Source: Asterella californica (Eukaryota; Streptophyta; Marchantiopsida; Marchantiales; Aytoniaceae). Taken from it: 64,000 nt of DNA. The notes under the pieces were generated by a model. The model worked only from the letters and a program-made list of their open reading frames with translations. It searched no databases and had not been told where the DNA came from. The position numbers and the translations under genes are program-made. Below, in pieces: positions 24,118 through 34,169 of the stretch (positions are counted from its first letter, which is position 1; every line of letters starts with the position of its first letter). The stretch lies in contig JAYKYS010000005.1 in NCBI GenBank assembly GCA_036924285.1, forward strand, positions 2,666,001 to 2,730,000, in the 5' to 3' direction.

Positions 24118-24411
24118 TAATCTGAATACAGAGATTACCATCTCCAACACCACAACAAGGATTACTCACAAACGGTCAAGCCAAACCCACTCTAAACGCG
24201 AAGAGAATCCGGGTTACACTCAACTAGACTATCCACCATAGCCTGGAGCTTCAAGGCTCAACTCAAAGAACTAAGGCCTCCAAGCCCTACCTGCGAAGTT
24301 TACCCCTAGTGGACTCTCCTCCCAACTCGCCCTAACGGCACTAACGGCCTTACCGGGATGCGCCACTTCGCACTCGGTCAACCTAGCCGAGGTGCCCAAA
24401 CTGACGTGACA
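24118..24411 (-). repeat. Element O repeat A2 (294 bp)
   Basis: Identical by eye to A1 at 42,402-42,695. It lies between the two B blocks, separated from B1 by two bases. Because A2 is followed by B2 while A1 is followed by leader sequence, the element's repeats are split direct repeats, not ordinary LTRs. Confidence 0.85.
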
Positions 24412-24413
24412 GC

Positions 24414-24520
24414 TGTCGTGCGCATACACATCGCTACACAACATACATCGCTGTCAGAGAAACACCACACATACACATAACACATGGACGATGTCATACA
24501 CATACACAAGTGTACCACAA
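24414..24520 (-). repeat. Element O repeat B1 (107 bp), preceded by a purine run
   Basis: Same sequence as B2. In sense orientation it is directly preceded by a G-rich purine run (plus-strand complement at 24,521-24,531, tcgcccccc), a candidate polypurine tract. If that run primes plus-strand synthesis, the DNA copy would be expected to start with B, which is not what the genomic 5' end shows. Confidence 0.75.
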
Positions 24521-24692
24521 TCGCCCCCCTAACTGGCGGTTAGGTCCCTCTAACTCCAGATAGCTCCATATCCCAACTACGTGATACACACCTTCATGGG
24601 TGCAAGGATCAGGAGGCCGGGTGCTACATCGCCCCATCGTTAGTCGCCTGTCTGCAATCCATACCACGCAAAGATCTAATTGACTATCTCCG

Positions 24693-25502
24693 CTATATAC
24701 ATCGAGGACAAACCCACAGTCCAGTAGGAACTACACTGAGAGGTGGAGTCAAACATGACATGTGCCAACCTCTCGAACAACCATCACACACCAACATACG
24801 GGCTGCTCCGCTAGCAGACCCACACAACATACACCTCAAGCCCGCGCGTACAACTGCTAAGCTTGGATCGACGGTACCATCAATGTTGGGAAGATGACAT
24901 GGCGCGCAATTACGCACATGGTCCTTCCACACAACACCATCACGGCCCTCTAACATGAGTACTCCAGAAGGTAACACCTCACGCACTCGTAAAATAGTGC
25001 GCCCTGCGGTCACGTCCAACGTCGTCGGTGCAGTCTGCTGTAGATAGATATAATCGCCAGGATGAAACCTGCGAATCGACGGCCGATAACCTCCTCCTCG
25101 GATAGTCGCATACCGCAACGTGTCTCTATGCTGGGCAATCGCTAGGTTCTCAAAAGCCATAGGCATAACTCTCCGAAATGTCTCTGCTCGTTGAGAACAT
25201 GCTCTCACCCACATATCCGGGTCATCAAGGTCCAGCACCTCAACAGAATCACGACGAATGGCCGAAGGTAGATCTGGATCTCGGCCATACAATAAGAAAT
25301 ACGGTGAGAAGGAAGCCAAAGATGCTTGTCGGCTAAAACGGTAGCCCATAGCCAACCATGGTAACTGCACATCCCAGTCTCCCAAGTGGCCCTTCTGCAA
25401 GCCATACTTGCGCAATCCTCTCTTCACCGTCTGAACTACCCTCTCCGCCAAACCATCTGCCTCAGGATGATCTCGAGATGTAGTTCGATGATCAATCAGC
25501 GC
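24693..25502 (-). pseudogene. Element O integrase C-terminal part with PHD finger
   Basis: Continues the integrase frame after a TAG at 25,503-25,505. It starts with the end of the catalytic core (ADGLAER, with the third acidic residue of DDE), then the Gypsy-type core end (LLYGRDPDLP) and a C-terminal domain with the HPGDYIYL-like segment. The last 50 or so residues form a C4HC3 PHD finger: CMLC, CDGC, GWHMSC and CPRC, with the usual Trp three residues before the final CxxC. PHD fingers read histone H3 tails, so this domain may steer integration to particular chromatin, as chromodomains do in chromoviruses. The frame is open from here to its natural stop. Confidence 0.82.
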
Positions 25503-26930
25503 CTAATCACACAAGGCCTGAAACTCACCAAGGAACTCTGTACCTTGGTCTGTCAGCACTTCAGCTGGTGCTCCGAAACGACTCAGCACTCGATCTAAGA
25601 ACGCGTACGCCGTCCCTTCACTCGCCTTGTCTGGTAATGCCACCAACTCAATCCACTTGGAGAAGTGCTCCACCATCACCAACACATACCGGTGGTGACG
25701 TACGGTCAACGGTAAGGGTCCCGCAAAATCCAAACTCCAACGGTAACCCAACCCCATAATCGGTAAGGGGTGTAACTGTGGAGTAGGAGCATTAAACGAT
25801 GCTCGTACTCGATCACAAATCACACATCGTGCGACAAACTGTTGCACATCGATGTGCATACCACGCCACCAATATTGTCCTTGGAGTAAGCTATGCGTAC
25901 GCTTCACTCCAAAATGTCCCAACTCCTCATGGGCATGTCGTACTAACTGTGCCCTCTGGGATGGATGTGGCACTATCCGTACCCTCCCATCACCCCATAC
26001 TCGAAGTACATGTCGTCCTTCTCGTCGAAATCTCTTCGCTCGTTGAAGGACACGATCTCGCTCCTTGGCACTTACTGTGCCTACTACCACACCAGTACGT
26101 AGATACTTCATCACGGTCACATCATCATGGATATCTCGCTGGTCTGAAACACCATCTCCACCTTCAGGATCTGGAGACTCATCATCTACTCTCTGACCAG
26201 AGAAAGATACGACTTGGCCCTCCATACTAGAGTTCATGGCCAACACACAAAGAAAGGCAGATGCATGCCACCCTGGCACTATCTCCTCATCAACCTCGTC
26301 ATGCCATCGAGCCCCAGTCTGATCCTGCTGACTCGTGCACGGGTTGCGACTCAACCCATCGGCATCTAGGTTTGCAACTCCAGGTCTATGTACTACCTGG
26401 AAGTCATACTCCTGTAAGATCAGAGCCCATCGTGCAAGCTTCCCTGTAAGCTTGTCGGACTCCATCAACCACTTGAGCGGCTGGTGATCAGTGATGAGAG
26501 TAAAGGGGTTCCCAAACAGATAACATCGAAAGTGTGCAACAGCCCACACTGCCGCCAAACACTCTCCCTCATACGAACTATACCTCGCCTCCGCTGAATT
26601 GTTGGAGCGACTGGCATACGCCACCACGAACTCCTTTTTCTCATCATCATGCTGAGTCAGCACTGCTCCAAGTCCCAACATACTCCAATCGGTGTGCAGT
26701 TGGAAAGGACGCCCTCTAACGGGTCTCCTCAAGATGGGAGCAGATGTCAACCTATCCTTGAGCTCTACAAAAGCTCGCTCCTGCTCATCTCCCCACTGCC
26801 ACTCCTGGTCCACCTTCATCAGCTTGGTCAACGGCTTCGCAATTGCACTAAACCCTTTCACGTATCGACGATAGAAGTTCGCCAAACCAACAAATGCTCG
26901 AACTCGACTCACATCTGTGGGGCGTGGAAT
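25503..26930 (-). pseudogene. Element O RNase H and integrase N-terminal/core part
   Basis: Begins in the RT connection region (VRAFVGLANFYRRYVKGFS), then RNase H with LHTDWSMLGLGAVL, YEGECLAAVWAV and TDHQPLKWL. The integrase zinc-binding HHCC segment (ELGHFGVKRTH..RCVICD) follows, then the catalytic Asp residues in WSLDFAGPL and LTDQGTEF. The frame ends at an in-frame TAG before the third catalytic residue, which lies in the next segment in the same frame. Upstream, the coding sequence is cut by element I between RT and this part. On the minus strand the segment is in frame with RT when 8,953 bp are removed. Confidence 0.88.
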
Positions 26931-26934
26931 ACGT
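26931..26934. other. Target-site duplication (left) of element I
   Basis: ACGT directly precedes the TGTCG start of the left LTR and recurs at 35,884-35,887 after the right LTR. The related copy near 53,826 has the uninterrupted form (atacgtgcaatag), confirming the insertion point. Confidence 0.9.
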
Positions 26935-28260
26935 TGTCGTGATGTGAATCATTTCACAGTGTAAATAATTCACCTCTCTGTCAAGCGTTAGTCTCTCTGA
27001 GTGAAATTAGGACCTCAGAGAAGTCGACACTGGAGGATGTTATATATTTTGAGTCTTAGTAGGTTGATTACCATGTAGATGGACTTAAGCTCATGGGTTG
27101 TGATTACGTGTCGCCCATGCATGCTTCTTAGCGAGGTTAGTTCTCTTTCGGGATTACGCGTCGTTTTACATGTCTTCGCATGTAGTTTAGGGTCTATGCT
27201 GGCACTTTAGGGGCTTGACGTGGTAGCCTATGTGCAAATTCAAGTCACCACGTGGTTTTGGGACACAAAAGGACAGGGGAGTGAAGCTATGAACTCCCAT
27301 TGGTCCGATTTTGTCTTTAGTGTACCGCTAAACTTAGTAGTAGGGGTCTTAAGAGGAGTTCGAGCATTTGGTGAAAAATCTTCGAAATCTGAGAGCACAG
27401 GGAGACAGGGTTCGTCGTGCCAAGCACTGTCAGCGAAATTTTTGATCGATTTGGAGCAATAAAGAAGGAGTTATGGCTGATTGAAGTTCGATTTGTGCCA
27501 GAATTGCAGCACTTCTATTGATTTTGGGGTTTTCGGTGTCAATCGCAGTAGATTTGAGAAAATCGCTTCAAACCTTCGAGGTCTCGTTCCTTGGCAGCAG
27601 GGCTACGACTGTCCCCAAATTTTCATGTCAATTGAAATTGTGAGTAATTCAGGGCGACCGCTGAAGCAGAGGGGGTCCGAAAAGCTCTCAATCTAGAGCA
27701 CCAACTTCAGAGAGCGAGATCTGGAGTTCTGTGTACAATCAGGAGGCCCAACTTCACAGGAGTGTTCAGCAAGCTGTTTACTGCAAATCCTGTAAGAATC
27801 TTTGAAAGTGATCGAGCCAATTCTCTGTTCTAGGTCGAAATAGCTGTCTGGGTACCAGAAATTGCCGTAATTTCTCTGCTCAGAACGTTTCTACCCATAT
27901 CTCGACACTCTGATTTGATCTCAAGCTGAAACTTCGTGTGTATGGTCAGTAGGGCCTCATTTACATGTAGAAGGAGTTCTGAAGTCTGAACCATCGTATG
28001 TTTCTGATTCTGGACCGTTAAAGTTCGTTGTCTGACCTGATTACTGCTAGTCTGATCTGATCTTCGCTTCCTGAACATACTGGAGGATCCATTCGACCTG
28101 AGTGAGTGTCTATAGTGCCTTTATGACCTGAACCCTACCTCTGTATAGTAAGAAACCGTAGCCTGAAGTCCAACGCTTCCATGAGTAGACTAAACACAGC
28201 CTTCAAGATCTATCACAGCCAGAAGGTTCCGCCCTTCCCAGGAAAACTCTCAACTCGACA
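26935..28260 (+). repeat. Element I left (5') LTR
   Basis: 1,326 bp, TG..CA ended, and the same length as the right LTR. Single-base differences are visible in the 'gtagtttaggg', 'gtaccgctaaa', 'gtaggggtc', 'ttcgttgtc' and 'gtccaacg' segments. Short open frames on both strands recur identically in the other LTR and are not genes. Confidence 0.93.
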
Positions 28261-28262
28261 TC

Positions 28263-28280
28263 TGGTGCTTCCACTGAGAG
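28263..28280 (+). other. Candidate primer-binding site of element I
   Basis: Two bases after the LTR the sequence reads TGGTGCTTCCACTGAGAG. A primer-binding site should start with TGG, the complement of a tRNA 3' CCA. I cannot name the matching tRNA. Confidence 0.5.
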
Positions 28281-28329
28281 CTCTTGGGGTGATTGATTGA
28301 GAAGGTTGAGTTCACTACAAGGAGAAGAG

Positions 28330-30876
28330 ATGGATCGCAAGAGTGCTGCTGCTGCTACTTCTACGCCTGCTGCATCTACGTCTACTGCAGCTCCTTCTGT
28401 AGCACCAGCGGCTACAGCGACGTCTGCACCTGGTCTGGATACGGCTGAGATTCTGAAGACACTTGCGGCCCTGGTCCAACAACATCCGATCATTGGAGGG
28501 GGTGAGTTGAAGTCTACCAAGGCTCTGCAAGCAATTGTGAATAGATGCGGTAGATTTGAAGGTAGAGATATTTCTAGATATCTGCGTGAATACAGAGGAG
28601 AGATGGAACTAGTTAGAGTTACTGATGCTGAGATGATAGGGAGTTTTGAGTTAGCTGTAATCCCTGAGTTGCGGGACCAAGTTAGGGATGTACAGAGAAG
28701 AAATCTAGGTGTCTGGATGAGTTTTGAGCGATCTCTTCGAGAGGAGTTTCTCGAAGAAGATTCGGAGAGAGTTACTAGGAGGACGTTCTTAGACTGGGTT
28801 GAGCAGCAACTTGGTCGTATGATGAGCCTGAATGAGATGCTGAGAGAGTTTGATCGGAGATACCGACAACTTTCAACTCTAGAGCGCATAACTCTAGATG
28901 CTAGGAGAACTGAACTTTTTCTGCAAGCTACCGATGATGCTACGGCAGATCGGTTATGCTTTATGTTGGCTGACCGATCGGCTGAAGGAGGAGTTACTAC
29001 TGATTGGGGGAGAGTTGAGGATGCTGTTGCTGTATTGACGAGACAAAGGCGTGGAAGAGTGGCTGTGGGAGGACGTCCGCTTGCAGAAGTGACCGCTCAA
29101 CCTCGCACTGCTCCTCAAGTACAGCAACCTCCGGCTCCTGCTCCCAGACCTGTTGTACCGGCTGCAGTACCTTTGATGCCAATTGTGCCAGTTCCTGCAC
29201 AAAGGGCACCGGTTCAGAGACCTGCAGAGAACCATGGACAGCAGAACCAGATCGAAGATTTGATTCGGCAGATGAGAGAACTGAAGGTGGAGTTAGCTGG
29301 TCTGCAGAGAGAGCAGCCACCGGCGCCTGCTGCTGCACGTCCAGGAGGTGCTCCTGTTCGTAGATGTATATGGTGTGATAGTCAAGATCATTTCCGAGGA
29401 GACTGTCAAGAGCTCACGGCTGCTCTACGAGATGGTGTGGTTCGCTACCAGAACGGTAGGCTGCACCTTTCTTCTACTGGAGAGCCGCTAAGCACGCAGT
29501 TTGGACGAGGAGGCATGAGGAGTCTACCTCAGATTACAACTGCTGCAACTGTACATGCATTGATGGCACCACCGGTAAATCCTGATGTATATGCCGGTCA
29601 CATTGAAGTTTCTTCTAGTCCTACGTTGCTAGATAGGACTACTGAGAAGAAACCTGTTCAAGTTCCTTCTGAAGTACTGAAGAGAGGAGCAGAAACTATA
29701 CGTAGAGTCACAGGATGGGGAGATCCTGTTGATGCTGCGTCTATCAAAGCATTCTTGGACGTGGATAGACACGTTCACTGGCAGGATGCTTCTGTGGAGG
29801 AGAAGAGGCGGCGAGAAGCCTCTGAACTTGATACTGGAGTTCCAGAAGAGACTGGAGATAGACGGAGGGTCACAAGGAGGCGAGCAGCCCCTCCAGAAGA
29901 CGTCCCATCTACTTCTGCAGCTCCTCCACCTACACCATGTCCGATGGAGGACGTGCAGAGATCCCAGCAGGAGCCAACGACTGCTGGTAGACGGTTTACT
30001 GCCCAAGAGAAAGGGAAGGGACCGGCTTACAAGTTGGCAGCTGATATTGAGACTTCAACTGATCTCAAGAGCATCTTGGAGCAGAGGATACTTGACGCGC
30101 GAATCGAGTTTTCCCTTCGGGAGGTTCTTGGTATTGCTAAGAGGGAGTTTCACGAGCTGATCATCGACATCATCAAGCGGAAGAGACAGGTGATGTCCGA
30201 GCAAGTAGAAAGTCAGATGATTGATGTGATAGGAGCTTCTATGAATGATGCAGAGTTCGGGAAGGTGCATTTTCAGGAGGCTGATGATATAGAGTACCAG
30301 CAAGAAGCGTTAGTTGCTGGTACCAATACTGCTGAATTCGATGATGATGAAGCTGGCGATGAGAGTCCAGCTGCTGATAGTGACTTCAGGAAGAGACACT
30401 GGGCTCGTGCTACGACGGCTACACGAGTTCGTCTTGGAAGTCTTGAACCTGTTGCTGCGTTAGTTGATCACGGTTCTGAGATCAACATCATGTCACGAGA
30501 AGTGTACGAGAGAGGACAGTGGCCTATCGAATTGAACCATGGTTGGGTGCTACGAGCTGCAAACAACCAGAAGGGTGAGTTATACGGCGCTTGTCCCAAC
30601 GTGAAGGTGAAGCTGGGTGATGTAGAGGTAGATCAGCACTTCTTCGTGCAGTCTTCTGCTTCTTATCCTGTGATTCTTGGTCAACCTTATATCACTGCAG
30701 TTAGAATGGAGACGAAGGTGATGGACGATGGATCTCACTATGCTAGGATCCGTAGTCCAGATGACAAACGTTCTGTGCAGTTTTTGACCGTTCGTTCGAA
30801 CCACGAACGAAACAGGCAGACTTTGAGAGATTCTCCTATTTGTAGGAGCAAGGGTTTTCTGAAACCACTCTTGTAG
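28330..30876 (+). CDS. Element I gag-protease polyprotein (848 aa)
   Basis: Encodes the structural Gag and the protease. The first ATG in frame is at 28,330; an upstream TTG is not a likely start. An Ala/Ser/Thr-rich N-terminus is followed by a retrotransposon Gag domain (about residues 70-200), a Pro/Gln-rich linker, and a CCHC zinc knuckle at residues 346-359 (spacing C-x2-C-x4-H-x4-C) for RNA packaging. The C-terminal retropepsin has ALVDHGSEINIM around residues 711-722, with His in place of the usual Ser/Thr of the D-S/T-G active site, and a second conserved 'YPVILGQPY' segment. The frame ends 18 bases after a GGGTTTT heptamer that could shift ribosomes into pol. Confidence 0.88.
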   Translation: MDRKSAAAATSTPAASTSTAAPSVAPAATATSAPGLDTAEILKTLAALVQQHPIIGGGELKSTKALQAIVNRCGRFEGRDISRYLREYRGEMELVRVTDAEMIGSFELAVIPELRDQVRDVQRRNLGVWMSFERSLREEFLEEDSERVTRRTFLDWVEQQLGRMMSLNEMLREFDRRYRQLSTLERITLDARRTELFLQATDDATADRLCFMLADRSAEGGVTTDWGRVEDAVAVLTRQRRGRVAVGGRPLAEVTAQPRTAPQVQQPPAPAPRPVVPAAVPLMPIVPVPAQRAPVQRPAENHGQQNQIEDLIRQMRELKVELAGLQREQPPAPAAARPGGAPVRRCIWCDSQDHFRGDCQELTAALRDGVVRYQNGRLHLSSTGEPLSTQFGRGGMRSLPQITTAATVHALMAPPVNPDVYAGHIEVSSSPTLLDRTTEKKPVQVPSEVLKRGAETIRRVTGWGDPVDAASIKAFLDVDRHVHWQDASVEEKRRREASELDTGVPEETGDRRRVTRRRAAPPEDVPSTSAAPPPTPCPMEDVQRSQQEPTTAGRRFTAQEKGKGPAYKLAADIETSTDLKSILEQRILDARIEFSLREVLGIAKREFHELIIDIIKRKRQVMSEQVESQMIDVIGASMNDAEFGKVHFQEADDIEYQQEALVAGTNTAEFDDDEAGDESPAADSDFRKRHWARATTATRVRLGSLEPVAALVDHGSEINIMSREVYERGQWPIELNHGWVLRAANNQKGELYGACPNVKVKLGDVEVDQHFFVQSSASYPVILGQPYITAVRMETKVMDDGSHYARIRSPDDKRSVQFLTVRSNHERNRQTLRDSPICRSKGFLKPLL

Positions 30877-30920
30877 GACGGGATATCAAGAGTGATGGAT
30901 TTGATACTACTATGATCCCG
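30852..30920 (+). promoter_or_regulatory. Candidate -1 ribosomal frameshift signal of element I
   Basis: The slippery heptamer GGGTTTT at 30,852-30,858 is read in the gag frame as G GGT TTT, the canonical X XXY YYZ layout. After a 7-nt spacer, arm CACTCTTG (30,866-30,873) pairs perfectly with CAAGAGTG (30,887-30,894). Loop bases CGGGAT (30,879-30,884) can pair with ATCCCG (30,915-30,920), giving an H-type pseudoknot. A one-base backward slip here enters the pol frame, which is open from 30,846, and bypasses the gag stop at 30,874-30,876. Confidence 0.75.
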
Positions 30921-33900
30921 CTTGAGCAGCCTGTGGGATCACAGGTGATTGACGAAGAGGTTGCTCAAGATTCTGAAAACTGCTACACTGTACATAGTTG
31001 GAAATCAGGTTTGATGACTTTCAGTTCTGATGATTGGAGTGAGTTCACGCGTGTAGAGGATCTGAATGAAAAGAGTAGAAGGCAGATGGAGAAGTATGCA
31101 GAAAATCTACACTGTACAGGAGTTCTGAACGAAGGTGAGATGATTTTTGGTGTTTACGAGGAGTTTGTAGGTGTACAGTCTTTTGTTCGTTGGCTGGATG
31201 ATGTAGATAGGTTGATGGAGCAGATGGGAGGAAGGGTGCTGATCCCTATCCACTCTCGTAAGGTCTATGAGGAGATTACCTCGTGCTTGCAATCTCGTCC
31301 TCATCCGAGACTGGAGAGTGGATGGAAGGATGCAATCTGCTGGTGTGGCTCTCGTGAAGAAGCAGATGTTCACACCAAATACAAAACTGTAGCGAAGAAG
31401 GTGAAACCAGTGGCGACCCAATTACCTGTTGATTCACAGCAGCAGATGGAGTTAGCGGCCACTGAGCCTGTACTAAGAGATCCTAAACAGATAGGACACG
31501 AGTTTACTCAAGAGACACTCGAGCAGCTCCAGATAGGAGGGGGTGGCTTCTTGACTGAAGTGGAGAAACGAGCTTTTGAGCAGATGATAGTTAGCCATGG
31601 TAAGGCATTTTCTTTCTCAGCTGGAGAGATTGGTTGTGTGGATCCTAGTGTGATAGCTCCGATGGTTATCTTCACTGTTCCTCACGTACCTTGGGACTTG
31701 AAGCCGATTCCAGTCCCTCGTGCCTTGCTACCGAAGGTGATTGAGTTACTCAAGGAGAGGATGCGGATGGGTATTCTTGAACCATCTATGGCTCCGTACT
31801 CTAGCCGATGGTTCACAGTACCTAAGAAGACAGGAGCTTTACGCTTCATCCAAGACTTACAGCCTGCTAACAACATCACGATTCGAAATGTTGGAACAGG
31901 ACCTGTGGTTGATGAAGTAGCCGAGGCATTTGCTGGAAGATCTATCTATTCTATTGGAGATCTGTTTTCAGGTTATGATCAGTTTCAGCTTGCTTTGGAG
32001 AGTAGAGACTTGACTACCATGCGTACACCTTTGGGGTTGATGCGGATGTGTACTCTTCCTCAGGGTGCGACAAACTCAGTAGCTCATATGCAAAACGCGA
32101 TGCATAAGGTGTTACGAGAGTTTGTACCTGAGGTTACTATCCCATTTCTTGATGATATCTCCATGAAAGGCTGTCCGGTGGAGGACAAGGACGAGACTAT
32201 GACTGCTGATGGTTGCAGAAAGTTCGTTGCAGACCACATCCGAGATGTGGAGAAGATTCTGATGCGCTTGGAAGAAGTACACCTCACTCTGTCAGGTACC
32301 AAATCTCGTTTTGGAATGTCAGAGATCATAGTGGTGGGTCACTTATGCGGTACTTTTGGAAGACGACCGAACCCAGAGAAGGTAGATGCTATAGCAAGGA
32401 TAGCAGACTGTACCAACATCACTGAGGTTCGACGATTCTTAGGAGCTTGTGTGTTCTTTCGTGTGAGTATTCCTCATTATGCACACATTGCCGAACCTTT
32501 GTATGCACTTCTGAGAAAAGGCAAGAGGTTTACTTGGCGGCAAGAGCATCACGAGACGATGGAGCAGCTGAAAGAGATTCTGAAGTCTCCACCTGTGTTA
32601 AGGAGACTTAGCTACGAGAGCGGAAGACCTATCATACTGACTGTTGACACGAGCCCAAAGGCGATTGGATGGGCAGTTGGTCAGGAAGATGCAGAAGGTG
32701 TGCGGTTTGTTTCAAGGTTTGGAGCTCGGATCTTAACAGATAGACAGCATAACTATCCTCAAGTGAAGCGTGAGTTGTGGGGAGCTGTTACTGCTATGAA
32801 GGTAGATCGAGAGTTCTTGATAGGAGCTCATGTGATACTAGAAACAGATTGTTTGCCTTTGTTGGGTATGATAGCAAACTGCAATACACCAGACATAGCA
32901 ATGCTACGATGGATTGCTTATGTCCGGAGTCTGAACCCTGAGCTAAAGCATATAGCAGGGAAAGACAATCTAGTTGCAGATATGTTATCTAGGGCTTGCT
33001 ATACAGATGAAGAAGAGATGATTACTGAAGTCGAAGATGAGGAGAAGAGAGACGTTTGGTGCCAAGTTGGTCAGCAGACTTCAGACTTGGAACCACTGCC
33101 GTTCTACGAGGAGTTCTACACGGAAAAGTTCCGCGATATCGGCTATTATCTGAGTTTATTATGCAGAAGAGAAGGATGGAGTGATGCAGAGTTCAAGGAG
33201 ATCAGAAGAAAAGCGTACGGTTATCTTCTACGTGAAGGTTATCTGTGGAAACGTCCGAAGAGAAGAGATGGGATGTTGGCTAGAGTAGTGGATGATCAAC
33301 CGACGAAGCTGAATCTGCTGAAGGAGTTTCATGACACCTTGTGGGCTGGACACCGTGGAGTTTGGGCTACATACACGAAGATGAAGGAGCGATACTGGTG
33401 GAAGGGTTTGTATCAAGACGTAGTGGATTTTGTTGGGTCGTGTCTGCATTGCCAGTTCTACTCTAAAGTCCGTTACAGAGATGGACTTGTACCTACCTAT
33501 CCACCTAGTATTCATTTTTCGTGGGTCCTTGATCTTGTGATGATGCCGTCGGGACTGTGGGGGATGCGTTACTTGGTGTTGGCTCGAGAAGATCTCTCCA
33601 ACTACGTGGAGGGACGAGCACTACGAACGAAGACTACAGAGAACATATGTAGATTCGTGCTTGAGGATATCATCTGTCGTTATGGATCTATTGGAAGACT
33701 ACGAGCAGATAGGGGCGAGCTGAGAGGTGCAGAAGCGAAGGAGTTCTTTGCTCGTTATGGAGTAAAGCTTCGACTTACTACTGCCATGAATCCAGAAGGG
33801 ATTGGTAAGAGTGAACGAGGACACCCTTCTATTGTTCACGCTTTAGTGAAAGCATGTGATGGTAGGCCTAGAGAATGGCCGAGGCTACTTCCATTTGCTT

Positions 33901-34169
33901 TGTGGGCTGATAGAACTACACATTGTACCACGACTGGCTATATGCCAGTTGAGCTTATGCTGGGGCAGAAACCGATCATGCCTGCTGAGGAGGACTTTCC
34001 TACGTGGGCTACGCTACCGTGGGAAGATGGTATAGATCATACTTCACTCTTTGCTTTACGAACTAGACAGCTGGAGCGAAGGGAGGAAGATCTTGCTGAG
34101 ACGCAAGAGAAGCTGAAGGTGGCTCGAGTTAGAAACAAGGAGCGTTTCGACAAGACTCACCGACTATGA
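30912..34169 (+). CDS. Element I pol: RT, RNase H and integrase (1,085 aa to an in-frame TGA)
   Basis: The first ATG is at 30,912, but the frame is open from 30,846, so entry by frameshift fits better than re-initiation. RT includes VPKKTGALRFIQDLQPAN, LPQGATNS and the catalytic FLDD at residues 412-415. RNase H follows (LTVDTSPKAIGWAVG, RELWGAV, LETDCLPLL, then DNLVADMLSRA). Integrase has the zinc-binding HH..CLHC segment near residues 805-845 and DDE residues in VLDLVMM, RADRGE and GKSERGH. The TGA at 34,167-34,169 is followed in the same frame by the rest of the integrase C-terminal domain, so it looks like a nonsense mutation at a CGA-type codon. Confidence 0.9.
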   Translation: MIPLEQPVGSQVIDEEVAQDSENCYTVHSWKSGLMTFSSDDWSEFTRVEDLNEKSRRQMEKYAENLHCTGVLNEGEMIFGVYEEFVGVQSFVRWLDDVDRLMEQMGGRVLIPIHSRKVYEEITSCLQSRPHPRLESGWKDAICWCGSREEADVHTKYKTVAKKVKPVATQLPVDSQQQMELAATEPVLRDPKQIGHEFTQETLEQLQIGGGGFLTEVEKRAFEQMIVSHGKAFSFSAGEIGCVDPSVIAPMVIFTVPHVPWDLKPIPVPRALLPKVIELLKERMRMGILEPSMAPYSSRWFTVPKKTGALRFIQDLQPANNITIRNVGTGPVVDEVAEAFAGRSIYSIGDLFSGYDQFQLALESRDLTTMRTPLGLMRMCTLPQGATNSVAHMQNAMHKVLREFVPEVTIPFLDDISMKGCPVEDKDETMTADGCRKFVADHIRDVEKILMRLEEVHLTLSGTKSRFGMSEIIVVGHLCGTFGRRPNPEKVDAIARIADCTNITEVRRFLGACVFFRVSIPHYAHIAEPLYALLRKGKRFTWRQEHHETMEQLKEILKSPPVLRRLSYESGRPIILTVDTSPKAIGWAVGQEDAEGVRFVSRFGARILTDRQHNYPQVKRELWGAVTAMKVDREFLIGAHVILETDCLPLLGMIANCNTPDIAMLRWIAYVRSLNPELKHIAGKDNLVADMLSRACYTDEEEMITEVEDEEKRDVWCQVGQQTSDLEPLPFYEEFYTEKFRDIGYYLSLLCRREGWSDAEFKEIRRKAYGYLLREGYLWKRPKRRDGMLARVVDDQPTKLNLLKEFHDTLWAGHRGVWATYTKMKERYWWKGLYQDVVDFVGSCLHCQFYSKVRYRDGLVPTYPPSIHFSWVLDLVMMPSGLWGMRYLVLAREDLSNYVEGRALRTKTTENICRFVLEDIICRYGSIGRLRADRGELRGAEAKEFFARYGVKLRLTTAMNPEGIGKSERGHPSIVHALVKACDGRPREWPRLLPFALWADRTTHCTTTGYMPVELMLGQKPIMPAEEDFPTWATLPWEDGIDHTSLFALRTRQLERREEDLAETQEKLKVARVRNKERFDKTHRL

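Noticed and set aside
26935..28260. Short open frames (80, 71 and 82 codons) repeated in both element I LTRs
   Set aside because: They recur only because the LTRs are duplicated, and they show no coding features.
28203..28889. Minus-strand 228-codon open frame across the start of element I gag
   Set aside because: It is the reverse-strand shadow of the gag frame, spans the LTR/gag boundary, and its Ser/Ala/Arg-rich translation has no domain.
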